From: CAZXGD01 sp046350455
Lineage (GTDB): Bacteria > Planctomycetota > Phycisphaerae > Phycisphaerales > SM1A02
Direction: 5' to 3'
Length of the DNA stretch: 64,000 nucleotides
Assembly: GCA_046350455.1 (NCBI GenBank)
Contig: JAXMAM010000011.1
Span: 17,673-81,672, forward strand
In this document: positions 1 through 9,900 of the stretch, piece by piece
Position numbering within the stretch: the first letter of the stretch is position 1
How the letters are laid out: the number at the start of each line of letters is the position of its first letter
The notes under the pieces: model-generated
The model's input: the letters and a program-made list of their open reading frames with translations, nothing else
Told to the model about the DNA's origin: nothing
The model's database searches: none
Translations under genes and position numbers: made by a program

Positions 1-71
1 GTCGCCGCTCCGCCTGAGGCTGCATGATTCAGCGTGGCAACGGGAACGCCGCGCCAGTTTGAGTCTTCAGT

Positions 72-106
72 GGTGGGAGCGGACGAAAGTCCGCTCCCAC
101 CCTTTT
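72..106 (+). terminator. Rho-independent terminator of an upstream gene
   Basis: A perfect 13-bp inverted repeat (72-84 with 89-101) closes on a GAAA tetraloop and is followed by CTTTT, the layout of an intrinsic terminator on the plus strand. It must serve a gene lying mostly left of the window; a frame that stops at position 27 could be the last codons of that gene, but eight codons are too few to support a call. Confidence 0.8.
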
Positions 107-156
107 AGAAACACCGGTTGGAGTCAGCCGGATTCACCCTGGACCGACGGAGACGC

Positions 157-1974
157 ATGAAACCGCTCGCCCCACTTGCCCTGCTTGCCGCGATGTGCGT
201 GACTCCCATCGCGCTTGCCTCCTCTGTCACATTTGAGATGATTCCGGGCGCGCTGAGCGCCAACGACATGTCGCCTGATGGGCGATACATCGTTGGCGTG
301 CTCACATCCGGGCGGGGCTACATCCTGGACACGGTCCTCAACCAGACCATCGAGCTGCCACCCAATCCCACGCCGGGCGGCGTGTTTGACGTGGTGGCAG
401 TGAGCGACAACGGCCAGGTGGTGCTGGGCAACATGGTGTCGCCTGGCCGCCCTGGCGCAGAAGCGCACCGCTGGACTGCTGCGAGTGGCGTGTGGACCAC
501 GCTGGGCTCCAACCCGACCGCGGTCAGCGGCTGCGGCAGCTTCAGCAGCGGCTATGAGCTGAGCGGCGACGGCAACGTGGCCGTGGGCCTGGAGTGGTTC
601 GACGGCTGCCACGCTGCGGGCTTCCGCTGGACCCCCGACACCGGCATGCAGATGCTGGAGTTCATGGCCAACGGCGTCAACCGCGCGTCCGTGGTGAACA
701 GCCAGGGCAACGTCATCGGTGGCTTCGGGCAGGGTTCGTTCGACCGCACCCCTGTGATGTGGGGCTCAAACCTGGAAGGCGAACTGCTCGACCCGCCACA
801 CGGCGACGCTGTGGGCGAAGTGCTTGGCATGAACCGCTCTGGCAGCATCCTGCTGGGCAACTGGAACGGCAAGGCCGTGAAGTGGTCCAACGGCGGGGCC
901 GTGCGCACGCAGATCGGCAACGGCACCGCCCTGCCTGGCTGGCTGGGCAACGCCATGGACATGGCCAACAACGGCACCATCGTTGGCTTCGACACGCTCA
1001 TCGGCAACCGCCGCGCGTGGATCCTGCCGCCCGGCGCCACCACCATGGTGGACCTGAAGAACTACGTGGTGGCCAACGGTGGCACGGTGCCAGCTGGCAC
1101 CATCTTGGAAGTGGCGCAGGCCGTTTCCAACAACGGCTCCATCATCATTGGGCATTCGGCCTTCCTGGGCGCCTGGATGATCCGGCAGACCCCCACCAAC
1201 CTGTGCGCTGCAGATTTTGCGCCAGCAGGTGGCGACGGCGTGGTGGACGGCACCGACCTGGGTGTGCTGCTGGGCAACTGGGGCACTCCCTTCTGCGACC
1301 TGACCGACGACGGCACCACCGACGGCAGCGACCTGGGCGTGCTGCTGGGCTCGTGGGGCGCGTGCCCAGAGGCGCTGGGCGCCTGCTGCACGGCCAACGG
1401 TTGCTCTGTGAAGACCCCCAGCCAGTGCGCTGCTGCCAACGGCGTGTTCCTGGGCGTGGACTACCCCTGCACGGGCAACGTGTGCGTCAGCAACGACCTG
1501 TGCGCACAGGCCGTGGACATCACCAGCTACATCAACCTGGGCGAACCCTACTACGGCGACAACAGCACGGCGACGCCAGGCAAGTACCAGGGCGCAGATC
1601 CAGAGCTGCCACTGGGCTCGCCATCGTGCCACTGGAACGGTCAGCCGCAGACGGCTCACAGCTCCGTGTGGTTCAGGTTCACCTGTCCGCCGGCGGGCAA
1701 GATCACGGTGAGCGTGTGCAACACGCTGCCAGCGCCCTTCGTGGACTCCATCATCACCATGTACGAAGGCGAGTGCGGCGAGCTCACCGAGATCGGCTGC
1801 GACGAGGATGGCTGCGGCCAGGACTACCCCTTCTACAGCCGTCTCACCGTCGAGAATCTGACCCCTGGTCAGACCTACCTCATCTGCGTCATGAACTCCG
1901 GCGACTGGGGTGGATCCACCCCAGGGCCCTTCGATCTGGCCATTTCCACACCGGGCGGCATTGGCGGCCCGTGA
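157..1974 (+). CDS. Secreted HAF-repeat protein with dockerin-like module (copy 1)
   Basis: The ATG at 157 follows a GGAG ribosome site (ACGGAGACGC) and opens a signal peptide (MKPLAPLALLAAMCVTPIALA); the frame extends 13 codons further upstream but without a ribosome site. The mature protein begins with about 330 residues of HAF-like repeats (for example MSPDGRYIVGV and AVSDNGQVVLGN), seen in extracellular repeat proteins. Next come two dockerin-like EF-hand loops (GDGVVDGTDLGVLLGNWG, then DGTTDGSDLGVLLGSWG), a cysteine-rich GACC segment, and a C-terminal beta-sandwich resembling pre-peptidase C-terminal domains (YEGECGELTEIGC, GQTYLICV). No catalytic residues are apparent; a surface or matrix role is inference. 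The next gene is a close paralogue. Confidence 0.85.
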   Translation: MKPLAPLALLAAMCVTPIALASSVTFEMIPGALSANDMSPDGRYIVGVLTSGRGYILDTVLNQTIELPPNPTPGGVFDVVAVSDNGQVVLGNMVSPGRPGAEAHRWTAASGVWTTLGSNPTAVSGCGSFSSGYELSGDGNVAVGLEWFDGCHAAGFRWTPDTGMQMLEFMANGVNRASVVNSQGNVIGGFGQGSFDRTPVMWGSNLEGELLDPPHGDAVGEVLGMNRSGSILLGNWNGKAVKWSNGGAVRTQIGNGTALPGWLGNAMDMANNGTIVGFDTLIGNRRAWILPPGATTMVDLKNYVVANGGTVPAGTILEVAQAVSNNGSIIIGHSAFLGAWMIRQTPTNLCAADFAPAGGDGVVDGTDLGVLLGNWGTPFCDLTDDGTTDGSDLGVLLGSWGACPEALGACCTANGCSVKTPSQCAAANGVFLGVDYPCTGNVCVSNDLCAQAVDITSYINLGEPYYGDNSTATPGKYQGADPELPLGSPSCHWNGQPQTAHSSVWFRFTCPPAGKITVSVCNTLPAPFVDSIITMYEGECGELTEIGCDEDGCGQDYPFYSRLTVENLTPGQTYLICVMNSGDWGGSTPGPFDLAISTPGGIGGP

Positions 1975-2088
1975 GTTTCTGGTGAAAGCGACTCACACCC
2001 CCAGGCCTTGCCCGTATTGAGACTGTTCCGCGCCGGCGCCCGTGCCGTGCGCACCATCTGAAAACGACCGATTTCATAGGAATCCCGC

Positions 2089-3927
2089 ATGCGCTTCACA
2101 CAGTCACTCCTCGTCACCACCCTTCTCGCGGCCTTCGCGGGGCCGGGGCTCGTCTGTTCGAGCGCCTCTGCGTCGGATGTCACCTTCCAGATGATCCCCA
2201 ACGCTCTCAGCGCCAACGACATGTCGCCCGACGGGCGCTACATCGTGGGTGTGCTAAACACGGGCGTGGGCTACATCTGGGACACCGTGCTGGACCAGGT
2301 CATTGAGCTGCCGCCCAACCCAACGCCAGGTTCTAGTTACGACGTGGTGGCTGTGAGCGACAACGGCCAGGTGGTGCTGGGCAACATGACGTCCCCGGGC
2401 CGCCCCGGTGAGGAAGCGCACCTGTGGACCGCGGCCACTGGCCAGTGGACCAGCCTGGGCGCGCTGCCCACTGCGACCGTCAGCTGCCCCGGCTACAGCG
2501 CTGGCTACGAGCTGTCTGGCGACGGTTCGGTGGTGGTGGGCCTGTCGTGGGAGAACGGCTGTCACGGCGTGGGCTTCCGATGGACGGCTGCCACAGGCAT
2601 GCAGCGCCTGCAGGTGCTGGCCAACGGCGCCAACCGCGCGTCGGTGGTGAACAGCGCTGGAACCGTGATCGGTGGCTTTGCGCAGGGCTCGTTCTCGCGC
2701 ACGCCAGCCATCTGGGCGGCCAACACGGCCGGTGAGCTGCTCGACCCACCGAACGGCGACGCTGTGGGCGAAGTGTTCGGCATCAACGACTCTGGCTCCA
2801 TCCTGCTGGGCTCCTGGAACGGCAAGGCCTGCAAGTGGTCGAACGGCGGCGCGGTGCGCACGCAGCTCGGCACTGGCACCGTGCTGCCAGGCTGGTCTGG
2901 CATGGCGTACGACATGGCCAACAACGGCACGGTGGTGGGCTTCGACATCCTGCTGGGCAACCGCCGCGCATGGATCCTGCCGCCCAACGCCACCAGCATG
3001 GTGGACCTGAAGAACTACGTGATCGCAGGTGGCGGCACTGTGCCCACCGGCATGATCCTGGAAGTGCCGCAGGCCATCAGCACCAACGGCTCCATGATCA
3101 TCGGCCACACTGGCTTTGTGGGCGCGTGGCTGGTGCGGCAGACGCCGACCAACCTGTGCGCTGCGGACTTTGCGCCCGCTGGCGGCGACGGCGTGGTGGA
3201 CGGCACCGACCTGGGCGTGCTGCTGGGCAACTGGGGCACGCCCTTCTGCGACCTGACTGGCGACGGCACCACGGACGGCAGCGACCTGGGCGTGCTGCTG
3301 GGCTCCTGGGGCCCGTGCCCAGAGGCGCTGGGCGCGTGCTGCACCGCCAACGGCTGCAGCCTGAAGACCCCAAGCCAGTGCGCGGATGCCAACGGCGTGT
3401 ACCTGGGCGTGGACTACCCATGCTCCGGAACCACCTGCGTCAGCAACGACCACTGCGACCAGGCGATTGACCTCACCGCGTGGATCAACACCGGCGAGGC
3501 CTTCCCAGGCGACAACTCCACGGCCACCCCAGGCACCTTCCAGGGTGGAGATCCAGAGCTGCCGCTGGGTTCGCCCTCCTGCCACTGGAACAGCAACCCC
3601 ACCACAGCGCACAGCACGGTGTGGTTCAAGTTCACGGCGCCAGAGAACGGCAAGATCTCCGTGAGCGTGTGCAACACGCTGCCAGCCCCCTTCGTGGATT
3701 CCTCCATCACCATCTATGAGGGTGAGTGCGGCGAGTTCACCGAGATCGGCTGCGACGAAGATGGCTGCAGCAACGACTTCCCGTACTACAGCCGCCTCAG
3801 CGTGGAGAATCTCACCCCAGGCCAGACCTACTACATCTGCGTGATGAACAGCGGCGACTGGGCTGGCTCCACTCCAGGGCCGTTCGACCTGGTGATTTCC
3901 ACCTCGGGTGGCATCGGCGGCCCGTAA
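2089..3927 (+). CDS. Secreted HAF-repeat protein with dockerin-like module (copy 2)
   Basis: This is a tandem paralogue of the gene at 157-1974, with the same architecture: signal peptide (MRFTQSLLVTTLLAAFAGPG), HAF-like repeats, two dockerin-like loops, the GACC cysteine segment and a C-terminal sandwich ending in GGIGGP. By eye roughly four residues in five match, with no large gaps, so the duplication is fairly recent or has been homogenised. The start is supported by AGGA nine bases upstream of ATG. The 114-base spacer has no obvious terminator, so the two may be co-transcribed; a clear terminator follows at 3958. Function is unknown. Confidence 0.85.
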   Translation: MRFTQSLLVTTLLAAFAGPGLVCSSASASDVTFQMIPNALSANDMSPDGRYIVGVLNTGVGYIWDTVLDQVIELPPNPTPGSSYDVVAVSDNGQVVLGNMTSPGRPGEEAHLWTAATGQWTSLGALPTATVSCPGYSAGYELSGDGSVVVGLSWENGCHGVGFRWTAATGMQRLQVLANGANRASVVNSAGTVIGGFAQGSFSRTPAIWAANTAGELLDPPNGDAVGEVFGINDSGSILLGSWNGKACKWSNGGAVRTQLGTGTVLPGWSGMAYDMANNGTVVGFDILLGNRRAWILPPNATSMVDLKNYVIAGGGTVPTGMILEVPQAISTNGSMIIGHTGFVGAWLVRQTPTNLCAADFAPAGGDGVVDGTDLGVLLGNWGTPFCDLTGDGTTDGSDLGVLLGSWGPCPEALGACCTANGCSLKTPSQCADANGVYLGVDYPCSGTTCVSNDHCDQAIDLTAWINTGEAFPGDNSTATPGTFQGGDPELPLGSPSCHWNSNPTTAHSTVWFKFTAPENGKISVSVCNTLPAPFVDSSITIYEGECGEFTEIGCDEDGCSNDFPYYSRLSVENLTPGQTYYICVMNSGDWAGSTPGPFDLVISTSGGIGGP

Positions 3928-3957
3928 GCGCCAGCCACATCCTTCCGACCCCACGAG

Positions 3958-4005
3958 CCGATGGGTGCGTCTGGCGAGAGCCAGCGCACCCGTCGGAATT
4001 TTTTT
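3958..4005 (+). terminator. Rho-independent terminator after the HAF-repeat pair
   Basis: An imperfect 17-bp stem (CCGATGGGTGCG.CTGGC with GCCAGCGCACCCGTCGG, one G-T pair and one bulge) is followed by AATTTTTTT. It lies 31 bases after the second HAF-repeat gene and ends just before the stop of the convergent astD. Confidence 0.85.
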
Positions 4006-4016
4006 GGAATCGTGCG

Positions 4017-5600
4017 CTAGGCCAGCCAGGCGTCGTCCAGGCGCATGCCAGCGGGGAGCGGCGCAGCGCTTGAGCGCTCCACCATGCTGGCCACAGGCAC
4101 CGCGCAGTAGTCCACGCTGAAGGCGCCGGCAGGCCGCAGGTTGCCGCTGGTGCCCAGGCCACCGAAGGGCAGCTTGCCAGATGCGCCAGCCGTGCCCGTG
4201 TTCCAGTTGATGCAGCCAGCGCGGCACCGGTGCAGGAACTGCTGGAAGGCAGCAGGGTCTGCGGTGAAGCACGCAGCAGCCAGGCCAAACTGCGTCGCGT
4301 TGGCCTGCGCAATGGCGTCGTCCAGGTCTGCCGCCTCTGACACCTGAACCAGCGGGCCAAAGACCTCGGTGTCTGCGTGGCCTTCAAAGCGCGGCACCTG
4401 CAGCACGCCGGCCGAAAGGAACCAGCCTTCGCGGTCCAGCGGCCTGCAGGGCAGCAGCACGCGCGCGCCCTGTGCAGCAGCCTGGTCCTGGAAGCGCAGC
4501 ACGGCGTCTCGCGCCTCCTGCGTGACCAGCGGGCCCATGAAGACTGGCGTGGGCGAGTCGCCTGGGCCGATGGCCAGTGCGCGCGCAGCTTCGGTCAGCG
4601 CACGGATGAAGCGCGGCGCCACGTCACGGTGCACGATGATGCGCCGCGTGCAGGTGCACCGCTGCCCGGTGGTGGCAAAGGCAGAGCGCGCGCACTCCAC
4701 CACAGCCTGGCGCAGGTCTGCGTCTGGCAGCACCACGGCTGGGCTGTTGCCGCCCATCTCCAGCGCCACCATGCGGCTGGGGCGGTCCAGGTTGGCCTGC
4801 AGGATGCGGCGCCCCACTGGCCAGCTGCCGGTGAAGAGGATGCCGTCTACTTCCGGGTGGTCCACCAGCGCCGCGGCGCTGACGCCACTGCCCTGCACCA
4901 AGTTGAACACGCCGGGTGGCAGGCACTCTGCCAGCAGCGTGGCCAGCAGCTGCGCCACAGCGGGCGCCTTCTCGCTGGGCTTGAAGACCACCGTGTTGCC
5001 CAAGAGCAGCGCTGGCACAATGTGCCCGTTGGGCAGGTGCGCTGGAAAGTTGAAGGGCCCAATGACGCCCATGACGCCCAGCGGCATGAAGTGCGTGTTG
5101 CCGCTGCGCGTGGCGCCTGCGGACACCTGGTAGCCGGTCACGCGGGACATGCTGACGGGGTCCAGGGTGATGTTGACCTTCTCTGCCAGCAGGCCAGCTT
5201 CTGCAGTGGCCTCGGCCAGGGTCTTGCCCACCTCGCGCGTGATGAGCGCTGCCATCCGCGGCGCTGCGGCAGCGGCGCATTCTGCGTAGCGGCGCAGGCA
5301 CTCTACGCGCTCCTGCAAGGGGCGCATGCTCCACGCTGGCAGCGCGCGGCGAGCAGCATGCACCGCGCGCTCCACGTGGGCTGGCTGCGCTGCGGCAGTC
5401 CACACCACCTCTGCTGGTGCAGCGGGATTCACGCTGCGCACCAGGTGCTGGCCCTCTGCGGGCAAGGGCAGCCACTGGCCGTCTATGAAGTCTGCGGGAG
5501 CAAGACCGCTTGCCAGCGCAGCAGCGTGCGCGCCGACAGCGTGCGCGCCTGCTGCGTGCCCGCCTGCTGCGTGCGCGCCTGCGCTGGGGCCGGGCTGCAT
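4017..5600 (-). CDS. astD: N-succinylglutamate 5-semialdehyde dehydrogenase
   Basis: An aldehyde dehydrogenase of the AstD type, which oxidises succinylglutamate semialdehyde to succinylglutamate with NAD+ in arginine catabolism by the AST route. Visible signatures are the glutamate motif LEMGGNSP, the catalytic-cysteine motif GQRCTCTRR, and family features such as PGVFNLVQG and FTGSWPVGRR. The upstream neighbour is astA, whose TGA is separated from this ATG (5600) by one base, which together with the neighbour strongly favours AstD over other aldehyde dehydrogenases. The N-terminus carries an unusual 20-residue GAHAA-type repeat before the conserved FIDGQW segment. An alternative ATG at 5660 would overlap astA by 59 bases. 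No astB or astE is seen nearby. Confidence 0.85.
   Translation of the reverse strand: MQPGPSAGAHAAGGHAAGAHAVGAHAAALASGLAPADFIDGQWLPLPAEGQHLVRSVNPAAPAEVVWTAAAQPAHVERAVHAARRALPAWSMRPLQERVECLRRYAECAAAAAPRMAALITREVGKTLAEATAEAGLLAEKVNITLDPVSMSRVTGYQVSAGATRSGNTHFMPLGVMGVIGPFNFPAHLPNGHIVPALLLGNTVVFKPSEKAPAVAQLLATLLAECLPPGVFNLVQGSGVSAAALVDHPEVDGILFTGSWPVGRRILQANLDRPSRMVALEMGGNSPAVVLPDADLRQAVVECARSAFATTGQRCTCTRRIIVHRDVAPRFIRALTEAARALAIGPGDSPTPVFMGPLVTQEARDAVLRFQDQAAAQGARVLLPCRPLDREGWFLSAGVLQVPRFEGHADTEVFGPLVQVSEAADLDDAIAQANATQFGLAAACFTADPAAFQQFLHRCRAGCINWNTGTAGASGKLPFGGLGTSGNLRPAGAFSVDYCAVPVASMVERSSAAPLPAGMRLDDAWLA
5520..5579 (-). repeat. Four 15-bp in-frame repeats in the astD 5' end
   Basis: Four units of 15 bases encode GAHAA, GGHAA, GAHAV and GAHAA (residues 8-27 of AstD counted from the ATG at 5600). 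The tract looks like a minisatellite and gives the enzyme a histidine/alanine-rich N-terminal extension absent from typical AstD proteins. Confidence 0.8.
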
Positions 5601-5601
5601 G

Positions 5602-6678
5602 TCAGGCACCTGCTCCTGCGGTGGCCGCACCAGCGCCAGCGGGCGCAGCGCCTGTGCCAAGCGGCGTCACTCCAATGGCCACGCCCGGGCGCGCGCCCAG
5701 CACCACCAGCACGGCGGCTGGCAGCGCCACGGTGCCATCGGGCTCGCGGCGGTAGGCAGAACGCACCGCGCGGAAGCCCAGGCGGGCGTCTGCGGCGCAG
5801 CTCACAAAGCCGGTCAGCGGGAAGTCGCCGCTGCTGCTGGTGCTCAGCGTCAATTGCTCGGTGGAGCGCACCAGCGGAATGTCGTCGCGGCGCGCCTCCA
5901 GGTACGGGCCGCCGTCGAATGGGTCGCAGCGGTCCAGGTACACAAAGCCCTGCTTCTCAAGCATGGCCTTGGCTGGGCGTGTCTCTTCACCCACGCGGCC
6001 GATGAGGTTGCGCGCCTCGGGCGGCAGGATGCTGGCGTGGATCTCCTCCTTGGGCAGGAGGCTGGACATGAACTCCTTGCTGTGCTGGCAGAACGCGTCT
6101 GCCTCTGCGTAGCTGAGGTTGATGAACCGGCGGCCAAAGAACTCCCAGAACAGCGTGCGGCTGTCTGGCGTGAGCGGGCCCATGAGCTCTGCCACAATGC
6201 GGTCCTGGAAGAAGGAGCGGTGCAAGCCCACAAAGTGAAAGCGCACCAGGCTGAGCAGCGAGCCCAGGCGCTCGCGGTGGCCGCGGTAGCCCGGCGCCAG
6301 GATCAGGCCGCCCAACTCGCTGGGGCCGCTTTCGTCGGTCATCACCTGGATGGTCATATGCACGGCGCCGGTGTTCAGGTCGCGGCTGAAGTGCTCGCGG
6401 CGGCGCACCTGCAGGTAGATCTGCGGCCAGCCAGGCCAGCTGATCTGGCTGATGAGGCTGCTGGTGCCGATGACCGATCCGCTGTCGGTGTCTTCCAGCA
6501 CAAACATGAACTGCCGCTGGTGGGCGTCGGTGAGCTCGCCGCTAAAGCTGCGCCGGCTCTTCACCACCTTGCTGGCAATGATGTCCTTGTCAGCAGGCAG
6601 GTTGATGAAGTGCACCATGCGGGCCAACCGCAGGAGCGTGGGGGCGTCGTCAGCCATGGCCTGGCGGATCACGAACAT
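5602..6678 (-). CDS. astA: Arginine N-succinyltransferase
   Basis: AstA transfers succinyl from succinyl-CoA to arginine, the first step of the AST catabolic pathway. The 358-residue length is close to the family norm (about 340). Conserved segments include the start FVIRQAMADD, SELGGLILAPGYRG, ELMGPLTPDSRTLFWEFFGRRF, LLPKEEI and MLEKQGFVYLDRCDPFDGGP, in the order found in AstA/AruG. The C-terminal tail is a low-complexity Ala/Gly run (PAGAGAATAGAGA). It is the first gene of an astA-astD unit and is divergent from the PSCyt gene across a 259-base spacer. Unlike beta/gamma-proteobacterial clusters, the other ast genes are not adjacent. Confidence 0.85.
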   Translation of the reverse strand: MFVIRQAMADDAPTLLRLARMVHFINLPADKDIIASKVVKSRRSFSGELTDAHQRQFMFVLEDTDSGSVIGTSSLISQISWPGWPQIYLQVRRREHFSRDLNTGAVHMTIQVMTDESGPSELGGLILAPGYRGHRERLGSLLSLVRFHFVGLHRSFFQDRIVAELMGPLTPDSRTLFWEFFGRRFINLSYAEADAFCQHSKEFMSSLLPKEEIHASILPPEARNLIGRVGEETRPAKAMLEKQGFVYLDRCDPFDGGPYLEARRDDIPLVRSTEQLTLSTSSSGDFPLTGFVSCAADARLGFRAVRSAYRREPDGTVALPAAVLVVLGARPGVAIGVTPLGTGAAPAGAGAATAGAGA

Positions 6679-6937
6679 GCCTGTAGGGTAGGAAATGCCC
6701 CGCCCTTCTGGGACGTGCTGTTTCAGGCTTGCTGGCGGGCCCCTGCGCAGGCGGCCGCGCGGCTGGCGCAGGCGTCACAGAGCGGCCTGACGGCGCCTGG
6801 GGCGGGTGCGGTATGCCCGCCCAAAGCCCACGCGGGTGCGGCGCTTCCGCCCGCAACCCCCGGCAGGCACAGCGGTAAGCCAGTCTGGACACAGGCGGAG
6901 CCTGGTCCCTGGCCGCAGGCCACAGGAGGTTTGCTGC

Positions 6938-9900
6938 GTGAGGCATGCTGCGTGCAGGAGCCTGATGGCACCTGCGGCTCTGGCCGTGGGCTGTGTGGCA
7001 TTGGCCAGCGCTGTGGGTCTTGGCCTGGCTGCGCCGCAGGGTGCTGCGCCAGCAGCGCCTACGCCCGCTGGCACGGTCCGCTACGGCCGTGACATTCGCC
7101 CCATCCTGAGCGACCGGTGCTTCTTGTGCCACGGGCCAGATCCTTCGCACCGGAAGGCAGACCTGCGCTTGGACCTGGCAGAGAGCGCCACCGCCCCGCG
7201 CAAGCATGGCGCTGCCATCGTGCCTGGCAACCCAGACGCCAGCCAGGTGCTGCTGCGGGTGTGCTCCACCAGCCCAGATGACATCATGCCGCCGCCCCAG
7301 AGCGGCAAGCCAGCGCTGACCGCGCATGAGCAGGCGCTGCTGCGCGCGTGGATCACGCAGGGCGCGCCCTATGAACCGCACTGGGCCTTCCAGCCGCTGC
7401 AGCAGCCAGCGGTGCCGCAGCCAGCAGACCCGCAGCAATGGTGCCGCACGCCCGTGGACCGCTTTGTGCTGGAGGGCCTGCAGCACGCAGGACTGCAGCC
7501 CAGCCCAGAGGCCAGCCCAGCCACGCTGGCCCGGCGCGCCTACCTGGACATCACTGGCCTGCCGCCCACGCCAGAAGAGCTGCAGGCGTTCCTTAAAGAC
7601 ACGCGCCCAGACGCCTACGAGCGGCTGGTGGACATGCTGCTCACCCAGGAGCCCTACCGCACGCGGTACGCAGAGCGCATGGCCGTGCCGTGGCTGGACC
7701 TGGCGCGCTATGCAGACACCGCTGGCATCCACATGGACGCTGGCCGGCAGATCTGGCCCTACCGCGACTGGGTGCTGGAAGCGTTCCGCAGCAACAAGCC
7801 ATTCGACCAGTTTGTGGTGGAGCAGATTGCCGGCGACCTGCTGCCCAACGCCACCACGCAGCAGCGCGTGGCCACGGGCTTCCACCGCAACCACGTGACC
7901 AGCGACGAAGGCGGCGCCATTGATGCGGAGTACCTGCTGGAGTACGCCGTGGACCGCACCAACACCACGGGGGCTGTGTTCCTGGGGCTGACGGTTGGCT
8001 GCGCGCGCTGCCACGACCACAAGTTTGACCCGGTGACCATGCAGGACTACTACGGCCTGCTGGCCTTCTTCAACAGCAACGAGGAGCCGGGGATCTACTC
8101 GCAGACGCAGGACCCCAATCGCGCGCACGAGCCGTTCATGGAGATCCCCTCTCCCACGCAGGCGGCCACGCTGCAGCGGGTTGACGCCGCACTGGCCACG
8201 CTGAAGGAGCAGCGCGCTGCCCCCATGCCAGAGGAGGCGGCCGCGCAAGCGGCGTTTGTGCAGCAGCTGCAGGCTGAGGGCGCTGGTGCGTGGCAGATTG
8301 CGCAGCCCGTGGCAGCGGCCAGCGCCAATGGCGCCACGCTGGTGCCGCAGCCAGATGGGTCGGTGCTGGCCACGGGCGCCAATCCAGACAAGGACACGCA
8401 CCTGTTGACGCTGCGCGTGCAGGGGCAGCAGCAGCGGCTCATCCTGCTGGAGATGCTGGAGGATCCATCGCTGCCAGGCGGCCGCGTGGGGCGCGCGCCC
8501 AATGGCAACGCTGCGCTCACTGGCGTGCAGGTGGAGGCCATCAGCGTGCGCGACCCGCGCCAGCGCATGCCCGTGGAGCTGACGTGGGCGTGGGCAGACC
8601 GCGAGCAGCCAGACGGCGATCACGCTGCAGCCAACGTGCTGGGCAGTGACCCAGCGCGCACCTGGGCGCCCGATGCGCACCGCACGCCTGGCCCGCGCGC
8701 GCTCTTGCTGTGCGCCAAGGAGCCATTTGGGTTCGAGGGCGGCACGGACCTGTCTGTGCGCCTGCGCTACGACAGCATCTATGCGCAGCACGCCTACGGC
8801 CGCGTGCGCGCGCGCACCGCGCCTGCCAGCGCTGCGCTCCTGGCCCAGCTGCCAGAGGCCACGGGCAACTGGCAGATCACCGGGCCGTTTGCAGCTGCTT
8901 CTGGCCAGGAGGCCTACGACGCCACGTATGGCCCAGAGCAGGCTGTGGCGCTGGCGTCCAGCGCGCGCTTTGCCAACCAGGCGTGGCGGCACGCTCCAGG
9001 CGTGCTGGAGGACAAGCCAGTCAACCTGGCCGAGGGCGTGGGTGCAGAGTTCGTGGCGCGCGAGATCTGGAGCCCGGATGCGCGCACGCTTGACCTTTCG
9101 CTTGGCAGCGACGACGGCCTGCAGGTGTTTGTGAACGGCACGCGCGTGTTTGAGCACCGCATTGACCGCGGCGTGCAGCCCAACCAGGACCACGTGCAGG
9201 TGCCGCTGCAGCCCGGGCGCAACACGCTGGTGTGCAAGGTGGTGAACACCGGCGGACCGGGCGGCTTCTTCCACCGTGCAGACCGCGCCGCCACCTGCAT
9301 GGCGCGCCCAGCCGTGGCGCTGGTGCTGCCGACAGAGGCGGTGTCTCCCGCTAGCGCCACTGCAGCCACCGAGGCGTGGCGGGCCAGCCATTCGCCGCAG
9401 TTTGCAGAGCTCACACGCCAGATGGCGGCGCTGCAGAAGGAGCGCGACCAGGCCGTGGCCAACGTGCCGCGCACCATGGTGATGCACGACCGCGCCATGC
9501 CCACCGAGACGTTTGTGATGACGCGCGGCCAGTACGACAAGCCAGACAAGAGCCGCCCTGTGCAGCGCAGCGTTCCCGCAGCGCTGGGCACGCTGCCAGC
9601 CGACGCACCGCGCAACCGCCTGGGCCTGGCGCAGTGGCTGGTGTCTGCGCAGAACCCGCTCACGGCGCGCGTGACGGTGAACCGCTGGTGGGAGCAGCTG
9701 TTTGGCAAGGGCATCGTGAAGACCAGCGAGGACTTTGGCCTGCAGGGCGAATGGCCCAGCCACCCAGAGCTGCTGGACTGGCTGGCCACGGACCTGCGCG
9801 ACCACCAGTGGGACGTGCAGCGCACCATGCGCATGCTGCTGACCAGCGCCACCTACCGGCAGGCGTCGCGCGTGCGCGCGGATGCGCTGGCTGTGGATCC

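Noticed and set aside
5601..5660. Longer astD start at ATG 5660
   Set aside because: It overlaps astA by 59 bases and adds residues without family support; ATG 5600 is one base after the astA stop.
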